NCBI RefSeq assembly: GCF_918797505.1
Contig: NC_092793.1
Coordinates: 67,141,660-67,205,659 of the forward strand
Source: Bemisia tabaci
Lineage: Eukaryota; Arthropoda; Insecta; Hemiptera; Aleyrodidae
DNA: 64,000 bases
Reading direction: 5' to 3'
Under the pieces are notes generated by a model. That model saw nothing but the letters and a program-made list of their open reading frames with translations. It did no database searches and had not been told where the DNA came from. Shown here in pieces: positions 56,276 through 64,000 of this stretch (position 1 is the first letter of the stretch; each line of letters opens with the position of its first letter). The position numbers and the translations under genes were made by a program.

Positions 56276-58738
56276 CAGTGGCGTGGCGTGCTTTGCGATA
56301 CATCGATTGATCTGCCATTCAAATCTAAGGAAAAGGATCGATAAACAGGGTGTTCGTAACGAACAGCTTAATAATCGATTCTTTACAACTTCAAGTACAC
56401 GGAAAAAAAAGACCTGTCATTTTAACAGTCGCATTGAATGTTAAATTTGTTTGACGTTTCTCTGTTCTTTTAGTTGTCGTGACTGTTAATTGAACATTTT
56501 AAGTATGTTGAAACAAAAGTGTGCAAATCTGTTAGCTCAACATCTTATTAATGCTTTTGAAATAACATTCTGTATGTTATTCCATCATCACACGACTGCT
56601 GAGTTAACATCAGTGCGGTTCATTAAATCAACAGTTCCTGAAGCTTTTGGAATGACTGTCATTGACTTTTGATTTTACAGTCCACACGTTATTTTGACAT
56701 TCGTTTGGATTTTAAATTTACATTCGTGTAGGTGTTGGTCTAATGTTTTGAAGGCCGTTAAATTCGCAGAAATAATCTGCTAAAGCAACAGCGAGGGTGT
56801 CGAAATAGCAGCCCTTTCGAATGCTCATTTAACAGCGGGTTGACGGTAAAATCCTGACCTTTGCACGGAGCATCCCATCCCAGCCAGTCCCGCGCGATCG
56901 GCGCAGCGCGCATGCGCAGTTATGAACAGTCGTCGATCGCCCCGCTGCGAGTGGTGACGCAGAAAACCTGTCCTTACCCTCCAGTCTCCACTGTCCACCC
57001 TCCTTCTCGAGGGTTGCGCTTGCGCGCCGATCTGACAAAGGGCCCGGTCAGGGAAATTCTCAGAACTCTAACGGCTGTTTCTTCCCTCGGCGTTGTTTGC
57101 GCATTCCAGTCCAGTCCAGTCCTGGTCCAGTCTGTTCGCTGAGGCGGCCATATCACTGTTTAAAGGGATTTCGTTTGCTCAACAGTCAGTGGTTTTGAGT
57201 CGGAGAAGTCTTGCGTTTGCGTTTCGAAATCGTGCTCAAATTGTGTGTGCGAGTGAATTTTGGCGAAGAAAGTGATTAGTTTTGATACTCAGTGCGCGAT
57301 CTGCAAAATTAGTAGCTCCGTAGGAAAGTAACTCTTACGATATAATCAAATTTGGGCACACTGGAATCAGTTGCGGGCAGACGTCATTTTGTAAGGCATC
57401 ATTATGAATCCACTCAACTCGGAATTTCTTCTGCTATATATTTGCGTTTTTTGGTTTCAATTTCACCTTTGACGTTACACGCACTCTCAAATCAATTAGG
57501 TTTGCGTCCAGTGCATCCAATTATTATTTTTAGCGTGCCTTACATATTTATATGCAGGCACGCTTTTGATTTCGTTTCCTGTAGATTATACCATCAGCCC
57601 TGTCTTCGATACTTTCCGATGGGTTTTTGCAGAATCCTAATTCCATTGTGTGATTTTTTCCTTTTTTTGGTTCAAAGAAATTCAGGCTGTTTTGAAATGA
57701 AATGAAATGATAATTTAGCAAATCATAATCTTGGTAGAATTTTTTGAACTCTTTTATAATACATTTTTGGTGTTTTTAATTCATGAGCACGATCGGCTGT
57801 TTGGTTCTTACGTTGTTTTTTATTGATGACGCCAACGTGACACCGTTACATTGTCTTAATGACGTAAAGTGTTTCAATGTGTAATACAGTGTATGTGCAA
57901 TATCTGTCCAGGCCGCGAGTGATAAGTTGGGTTATTTGGAAAAAAGAAAATAATCGGTGGAGAGGAAGGGTTTAAAATGTACCTCACATAATTTGTTGCC
58001 GACCCCTAGGCCATGATCAATTCTGCCCAACCGAGAACTGCAAAGATGTATACTTAATGTAGTGTTTTTGTGCATTTAAACTGTTAAAATGTTTGTGAAA
58101 TTAACTCATTGTGAAACTGATTTAGTCTGTAAATGTTACTTTGACCGGAATATTATCTACGGTTTTTGTATCATTTACTTGAAACCAGTTAAGCAATTAT
58201 CAGCTATTTACATAAGCATGTAAGTATGACCATGGTTTTTTACAGCTGCGTGGCATCGTGTCTGCCACATTAACAGCAGTGTGAATGAAAATTCAAAAGC
58301 TAATTTGCGTTTACATGAGCAGCAGCGCTGCTACATCGACAGCAACGTGGATTTAAATTCAAAGACGAACCGGCTGTCATGAAAACAGCGACGCTGCTTT
58401 TTCGACAGCAGCGGTCGCTGTTAAATCGAAAGCAGCGTGAACGTCAATCTGATGGGGAACCGGCGTTTACGCCAGCAGCTGCGCTGTCAGTGTAACATAC
58501 TATTTGATGTAGGTTGAGCAGATTTTGCTGTCATTGTTACATCTATGTACTGTCAATGTGACAGCAAAGCGCCTGTTATAATAACAGACAAAGGTAATGT
58601 TATTTTAATAACCAGGATGCTGTGCCGTTTTTTAACAGCCAAGGGCTGTTCCCTTAACAGTCGCGACGATTAAACTGACAGTCCTTTTTTCTCCGTGTAG
58701 GGATAAATCGATAGTCGATCATTCACGTCTCACCACTG
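56276..58738. mobile_element. hAT MITE split by a nested 2.3-kb element
   Basis: CAGTGGCGTGGCGTGCTTTG at the left and TCTCACCACTG at the right are the two ends of a hAT MITE of the same family as 8,106 and 27,335. The outer flanks AAATAAAT (56,268-56,275) and AATTAAAT (58,739-58,746) are an 8-bp duplication with one mismatch. Only about 160 bases belong to the MITE itself; the rest is the nested insertion. Confidence 0.85.
56398..58697. mobile_element. CACGG-terminus DNA transposon (2,300 bp), TA target site
   Basis: CACGGAAAAAAAAGACCTGTC at the left is matched by GACAGTCCTTTTTTCTCCGTG at the right, and the TIR continues to about 35 bp. TA flanks both ends. Many TAACAG/CTGTTA and CTGTCA words cluster in both subterminal regions, densest at 58,240-58,690. 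The interior has a CpG-richer block (56,820-57,270) and AT-rich sequence, but no frame above about 117 codons, so no transposase is recognisable. It is probably a non-autonomous derivative of a larger element. Ends and target site suggest a TA-inserting superfamily; which one is unknown. Confidence 0.85.
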
Positions 58739-58746
58739 AATTAAAT

Positions 58747-59180
58747 AAATCCGAGCAAATTTCATTTCCTTGAACCGATGTGTACTTTTCTGAGGTGATA
58801 AAGCAACATACGTGGCAACTTCGCCATTCGAGTGTTACAGCAATTCTATGCTCATAAAAAACGATCGAGGCGGTCCGCGGACAATTATTAACGGCAAACC
58901 TTTCATCCGGCGTTTTCGAAAAGGTCGCCTGGAGTTGAAACCGCGGCTGCGGTTGTGTCGTTTTCGCTTCCCCATAATTTACGCGGCTGCTTCAAAAATT
59001 TAGCTCCCCGGGTTCCCTGGCGGCCCCGATCTTTGGTCCGGTGCTAGTAGACCAACTCTTCGCATCCGTCCAATGTGTCCGTACTTCGGTAGAAAACTTC
59101 ATTAAATACTATTACACCTCAACACCAGTGATTAAAAAGTCTTTTCAGGTCCGCAACTTCAACTGATATGGGCGTCGTCT
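58747..59180. other. No firm gene
   Basis: A 63-codon frame at 58,812-59,003 starts at GTG and is Arg-rich, with no recognisable domain. Nothing else. Confidence 0.4.
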
Positions 59181-59545
59181 TTTAAAAGTTATCCTTGATG
59201 ATCTCCCAGGAGCCGTTCAAGTATTCAGTAATGCATTTTAGACGACTTTTTGCCCCCTCCTTCCTCCCTTCCTGAAAAGCGCGAAGTATCCGTAGGTGAA
59301 CCTCTAACCTCCCCTCCCTTTTGAAATACGTATACTGGCCTGAGCTCCCCCCCCCCCCCCATGTTTCGGAATATAACAGAGAAAGCATGGAAGAAGGCTA
59401 TAAAAATTATTTCCCTTAAACCGGGAGGCTTACGTAACACTGATGAGCTTGACCTCCCTCCTAGCGTCGTAAGACTCTGCAATGTAAACCGAGACCTATC
59501 CTTTCCCTTAAGAGGCTAACGTAATACTTAAAGGGCCCTTTACAT
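59181..59545. repeat. C-run / TTACGTAA dispersed repeat
   Basis: Pyrimidine-rich stretches, a run of 14 C at 59,347-59,360, CTTACGTAACACTGATGAGC at about 59,429 and CTAACGTAATACTTAAAGGG at about 59,513 place this in the same degenerate family as 55.7-56.0 kb. Confidence 0.5.
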
Positions 59546-59933
59546 CGCGATTCTCAATATTGCACACCATAGTGTCATGTGTCGGCGAGGAGTTCTACCT
59601 GTGTCCGAAGGGGGTGAATAACCATGGTATTCACTGAGAAGGTAGAGCGTCCATTCAGCGTTTCCTCAAAGGTCAGTAACTCCCTCAATACGCGGTTTAT
59701 GAGCAAATTTATGGGCCACAACCATAAGGGCACAAGTCTGTGAGGTTTAAATGAAGTTTTAATATCTTTATTGGATCTCTTGGTGGAAATAGTGTAGCCT
59801 TACAAGACGAAAATTCCCTCGCATTGATTTTGAAATCGGTACTGGAGCAGGGCAGCCGTCGCGAGGGTGAATTGTGAGCTGCGCAAGCATATTCGCCCTA
59901 CGCTCCTCCCCATGAGTATACCCTTCCTCTGTA
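59546..59933. other. No supported feature
   Basis: Balanced sequence with no recognisable motif. Confidence 0.5.
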
Positions 59934-60185
59934 CTGCCGTGCTGAGGAAAAACGCCGTATCAATAACCGTATGTTGCCAAATTACTCACGGCAAAACTTT
60001 AATTTCAAGGAAGTTTATGGATATTTTTCTTTGAAATTTTCGGATAATGTAGATTAAATTATGAATGAAATTCTCCGAAAAAATTGGAGAAAACCCTCCA
60101 TAAGCCTCCTTCGAAATTCGTGTTTTATCAGAAAAAATTTGGCAACGCCTGAAGGCTCATACGGCGTTTTTCCTCAGCACGGCAG
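59934..60185. mobile_element. Family A MITE copy 6 (252 bp, TSD TGTA)
   Basis: The ends CTGCCGTGCTGAGGAAAAAC and GTTTTTCCTCAGCACGGCAG match exactly. TGTA lies at 59,930-59,933 and 60,186-60,189. Together with copy 4 it forms the GAGGAAAAAC subfamily. Intact ends suggest it is among the youngest copies. Confidence 0.93.
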
Positions 60186-60189
60186 TGTA

Positions 60190-61321
60190 GGTACTTGATC
60201 AAGGAGCGGCAATCAAAGCGCGGAGCTCAACACTCGGTGGCTGGAAATGGGAATGGGAGCATATCGATGAGGACAACTATGTTCAATTATGTCTGATGAC
60301 AGGGATGCGAGACACACCGGACAACGAGCCGATAGAAAATTAAAGGAGGAAAAAATCCACGGTAAATGTGACAACTTGCTTGGCGGTCTCGCTGAGTCCG
60401 GGCGTCCGCGTCCGTTCGTTAAACACAGCAACGCGGTCCTCACTAACCCATCTACCCCTGACCCACATTTCAGGCTCCTCTGCGAACTCATCTCAGTTGG
60501 TGCGACACACGCACACACACCCGCACGCGCTCGCACACACTCACTCAACCACCGTCAAGCATGGCTACGTCATTGTCAGTCCCATCCACTAATTAGTCTA
60601 TTATTCCACTCTTCTCCTAGACACACGCCGTTTCGCCTGCCTACCCCGCTAAGGCGCTCGTAAGTCGATGAAAAACTGGCAATGCTGCTGAGCCAAATAA
60701 CAATCCCTTCATCCTACTGAATAGTTAGCCACTCAGGGACTGGAACGTCCGATAAGTGGGGTTAACTCCTCTGAAATTATTGCATCCAGCGAGGATATTG
60801 TTGCTCGGCTCCTTCGAGCTTAGTGAAGCCTAAAATGAATGAGTTAAAACTGAGCTAACCTAACTCAACCCGACTTTACCTAACCTACCCTAACCCAGCT
60901 CTACCAAACCTAAACTGGAAGTATTTATGCTAAAAAGAACTATGTTACACTCAATCCCTATGCACATAGTTCCATTTAGCATAAATACGTGCAACTGACC
61001 AACCTTTACCTAAGCCTAATCTGGCCCACTAAACCTACCGTCACCTAAACTTACCTAACCTGACCTGAGCTAAAACCCGTCTGGAAGTTGAATTTATTTT
61101 TTGATCTCACAATTGAAGAAGGTGTTTTTCTGTTTACTGCCGATTTCGACCTTTTTTTTACTGTTTGAGCATAACGCTAACAATCGTCGACGCCGTGATG
61201 AAATTTTGGGTTTGTCGATGTCGTGGGCGTAAACACCATGCAGTTGGGTTGCCTTCAATTTGACTAAGCTTTTGCCTCACAAACTGCGTAAGGTTGGCGC
61301 ACGACACTGAGACAAAATGAC
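60190..61321. other. No firm gene; AC-rich stretch and CCTAA-rich stretch
   Basis: An AC-rich run lies at 60,505-60,545. From 60,850 to 61,080 the words CCTAAC, ACCTAAC and CTAACCC recur irregularly, like degraded insect telomere-type (CCTAA) or satellite sequence. A hairpin (GTATTTATGCTAAA...TTTAGCATAAATAC) lies at 60,921-60,988. The 111- and 124-codon opposing frames near 60.2-60.66 kb have no recognisable domain. Confidence 0.45.
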
Positions 61322-61573
61322 ATGGCAGTGCGTGACATAGCGGGGAGCATTGGTGTCAGAGCTTGGGCATCGCTTGCACGGGAAGCTGTTCTCGCGGCAG
61401 TCGTGGCACGTGCGAAAATGCCAGAGCGAAATAATATGCAAGAGCTTCAGCTGAGGAGTGAAGACGAAGAGTGTGCACCGCGCGCGAGTCATCAGAAGAT
61501 GCCCGACAAAAGGATTTGGAATCCATGGCGCTTCGTTTCGTCATTTATTTTTTCATCGGGATCCCAGGATTGA
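61322..61573 (+). CDS. Candidate small ORF, 83 aa, unrecognised
   Basis: The ATG has G at -3 and G at +4, a good start context. The predicted protein has an Ala/Arg/Val-rich amphipathic N-terminal half (AWASLAREAVLAAVVARAK), then an acidic patch (RSEDEECAP) and an aromatic C-terminus. No family is recognised, no signal peptide is evident, and both strands are open. The sequence is balanced in composition compared with its AT-rich flanks. It could equally be a chance frame in an old repeat. Confidence 0.2.
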   Translation: MAVRDIAGSIGVRAWASLAREAVLAAVVARAKMPERNNMQELQLRSEDEECAPRASHQKMPDKRIWNPWRFVSSFIFSSGSQD

Positions 61574-62523
61574 GATGGCTTATCTAATTGATCAATTGAA
61601 GAGTGGAAATTCTAAACCTCATAAGCGTCATCAGGCGTTGCTAAGATTGTGCAACCATTCCTTTCATCTTGGCATCTCCAAATCTTGGCTCAGGAATAAC
61701 AATTCTTGCGTAAAGTCAGTATGAAAATGAAGAGAAAATCTCTCGATGAAAAGTCCATGAAGGAAGGGCATTTAGGTTATTTTACGCAGAAGACGAGCAT
61801 CATGCACAATCTAAGCAACACCTGAAGGCGCTTACCAGGTTTTCAATTATTATAGGTGATAATGATCTCACATATTACTTCGTACTTAATCGGATACCGA
61901 AATGTCGCTACCACTCTACCACGGGACTCAGCACCATTCAGTCCCGCTATAAGCCAAGCTGCAGCCTGGTCCTGTAAAATATAAATTTTGTCACTGTGAA
62001 TAGGACACTGCGAGAAAATAAACTCTACAAATACCATTCTTATAAAGATGACTGTTGAATATCGAGGAACATTCACCACAAGAAAAAGACAAGGGTCTTA
62101 ACATTTTCTTCATGGAAATTAAGGGTTGTGATTGCTTGAGCTCGAATTTCAACTCGAATGACAAACTATTGTATCGAAGGGACATTGGATGTTTCTAAAC
62201 ATTACAGCGTTTTCCTTAAAGGAGACAAGAGCGAAATGAAACAAAAGACGTGAAAAGTTAAAATAAATTAAGTAAATTGAATTGAATTTTATTAGGATGT
62301 TCTAAGTACATGCAGCAGCCGCAATTTTTTATCATCGAGATTTATGGGTAGAGGATGCGTATTTCGTGGCTAAGGATATTTTACTTTGCAAAAATAAGGC
62401 AGCGGAGGGTTGGCATATGGAAAGAGTTGGGAATTGATCATGATTTGGGAGTTCTTTCTTCAGTTTGGGATCCCTTCTGCAGTTTGGGGGCCCCTCTGAA
62501 TGAGAGGGGTTCAAAACTTTACT
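61574..62523. other. No supported gene
   Basis: AT-rich with short frames. Nothing recognisable. Confidence 0.5.
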
Positions 62524-62800
62524 CGTGTCATTCCTCACTCCTTCAAACTAGTTCGCCTTCAATGTCTCGATATAGGCAACGTGAGTAACTTAGGAGCAGT
62601 AATAGTTGCTCGCAGCATTTCGGCCACATTCACTCGGTTCATCCATACCTGTAGCGGTTTGATACTTCATTTACCGTTGTTTATCACTCTTTCAAACCAG
62701 TTCGCCTTCAAATTTTCGATAGGCAACCTGAGCGGCTTAGGAGCAGTATAGTTGCTCGCAGCTTGTCAGCCACGTTCACTCGGTTTATTACAAATCTTCT
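62524..62800 (+). repeat. Tandem duplication, 149-bp offset
   Basis: TTCAAAC-AGTTCGCCTTCAA, CGATA-AGGCAAC, TTAGGAGCAGTA-TAGTTGCTCGCAGC and CCAC-TTCACTCGGTT appear twice in the same order, 149 bases apart, with few differences. This makes it the youngest of the four tandem duplications in the window. Confidence 0.85.
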
Positions 62801-64000
62801 CACAATATTTGTATAATGCGGTTCGAAATGACACGCTTCGCGAAAAGAAAAGATACTTCTAAATGCAGATTTGACACGTACAGTCAAACATTAAATCCTA
62901 AATGTTCAAATATTTCAAATCTGTTTAAATAATCAAATACAAAATATTAATTAATTAAATGCTTAACACATTATCATCCGGGTGAGTTTTAATGTCAAAT
63001 ATTGACGTGCACGGAGCACCATCTATCATTAAAGCCTCAATTTTTGTCCATTTCAAATCAATCTAAGAAAATCATCCAGTACTGGTAGGTATTGACGCGA
63101 ACGTGCAAGTTACAAGGAGCTATTTTCGTAATTGAACGATCAATACGTCCAACTGTCGTAGAACAGCCGAGTTTTTTGACGAGGGGCGTGGACACGCACT
63201 TATGTCGCCAAAATGACACTATGTATTCAAATCAACATTTGGATAACTAACGAGAATTATCAAAACAAAGGGCCGGCATAAATGTAAAATTTCGCAAACT
63301 CCAGTGTAGGAGCACGACCATGTCATGATGACAATAGAGAAAAAGAAAAGCTCGTTGAGTCCATAAGACAAGAACTTGGGACCACTGTGAGTGATGTGTT
63401 AAGCTATTCACACCTCAAGGGAGAGCTGATTCAGTTGAACTAGAAAAGTTGAACTTCAAAAGTGATAAGTCGTTTATTTTAATAAGCTCGTTTCATAGGC
63501 TACAGCTTCCTCGCACTCAGCTCTGCACGGCTCGCGGGCACGCAACATTTTTACATCAGTTGGTATGCGTGACAGTTTCCGGTATTTCATACACGGTTTC
63601 CTTTTTGCAAGGTGACGCATTGTTCGGGTTTTTAAGTAATCAATTCGAATAAAGTGAAAGACGCACTCGTATCAATCCTCAGATTTACACGAAAAAAAAG
63701 AAGAAATACACGTTGGAATCCCGACACTTACAATGTCGCAAACTGGAGTAACAGTTCCTACCGAAACTTCCTTAGCGAACACAATGCCAGAACCATAAGT
63801 GACGCAATGCCACGCAGCGAGAAGAAAATATGGTTGTGCTTACGTTACAGCCCGTTTACGGAATCGACCTCCCCGTGGAATTGGCAATTTTATGCCCATT
63901 TCACGGAATGACAGGTCGCAGGAATAGCCGATAAATCGGTCAATATGTGAATTGGCTGTCCAGTCCGAGGACCGACCGATGAAATTAAACCGAATCCCTC
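62801..64000. other. No supported gene
   Basis: AT-rich; frames of 67 and 85 codons near the right edge (63,449-63,652 and 63,654-63,911) carry no recognisable domain, and no splice or promoter context could be fixed. Confidence 0.45.

Noticed and set aside
57352..57705. 117-codon frame inside the 2.3-kb element as a transposase
   Set aside because: It starts at TTG, is too short, lacks any DDE/D-like context I can recognise and has AT-driven composition.
1..64000. CRISPR array, bacterial operon, rRNA or phage features
   Set aside because: No regularly spaced direct repeats with unique spacers, no Shine-Dalgarno-led gene strings and no rRNA-like sequence were seen; the DNA has eukaryotic transposon content.

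Overview
The window looks like repeat-rich, gene-poor arthropod (most likely insect) nuclear DNA. It is AT-leaning, with short non-autonomous DNA transposons everywhere, a jockey-like LINE, degenerate CCTAA/AACCT strings near 60.9 kb and 37.26 kb, and no bacterial operon structure. The style of the repeats (TIRs starting CTGCCGTGCTAAGGAA, CAGTGGCG and CCCTGGTAAAAATTGGC) reminds me of hemipteran genomes such as whiteflies, but that species guess is recollection and is not proven here. No complete host gene with recognisable homology was found. Most open frames are short, start at non-ATG codons or lie inside repeats.

The only clearly identifiable protein gene is ORF1 (Gag) of a jockey-clade LINE at 49,676-51,284. 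It has a PRE_C2HC-like domain, three zinc knuckles and an unusual N-terminal pair of C-x-H-x6-C-x2-C motifs. It runs into an exactly 500-base N gap. On the far side, about 120-140 bases still read as the endonuclease part of ORF2, and the LINE is then cut off by a foldback repeat (about 51,930-52,920).

The rest is mainly a transposon archive. Family A MITEs are about 250 bp with TIR CTGCCGTGCT and 4-bp target duplications; there are six intact copies (9.2, 14.0, 15.0, 17.0, 40.2 and 59.9 kb) plus three fragments. Family B MITEs are 255 bp with TIR TCGACGGTGAAA and TA target sites (11.2, 12.9, 40.6 reversed, 3.0 and 25.3 kb degraded). hAT elements with 8-bp duplications lie at 8.1, 27.3, 46.8 and 56.3 kb. 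A group with CACGG/CACTG-plus-A-run termini includes a near-perfect palindrome at 10.1 kb and a 2,300-bp element at 56.4 kb that landed in the middle of the 56.3 kb hAT MITE. A nest of three inverted-repeat elements occupies 35.7-36.9 kb. Other items are an 898-bp TA-flanked element at 48.4 kb, a Helitron-like 3' end at 53.93 kb, four two-copy tandem duplications, a 300-bp purine tract at 6.6 kb and many long G or C homopolymers.

Candidate host coding pieces are weak. They are an internal-exon-like segment with good splice sites (14,498-14,682), a minus-strand GC-rich exon-like frame that runs into a family A MITE (about 17,230-17,470), a CpG-rich possible first exon ending in a GTGAGT donor (39,600-40,189), a 74-codon frame with a hydrophobic leader (29,861-30,085) and an 83-codon ATG frame (61,322-61,573). 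These could be exons of genes with very long, transposon-filled introns. RNA evidence would be needed to accept any of them.
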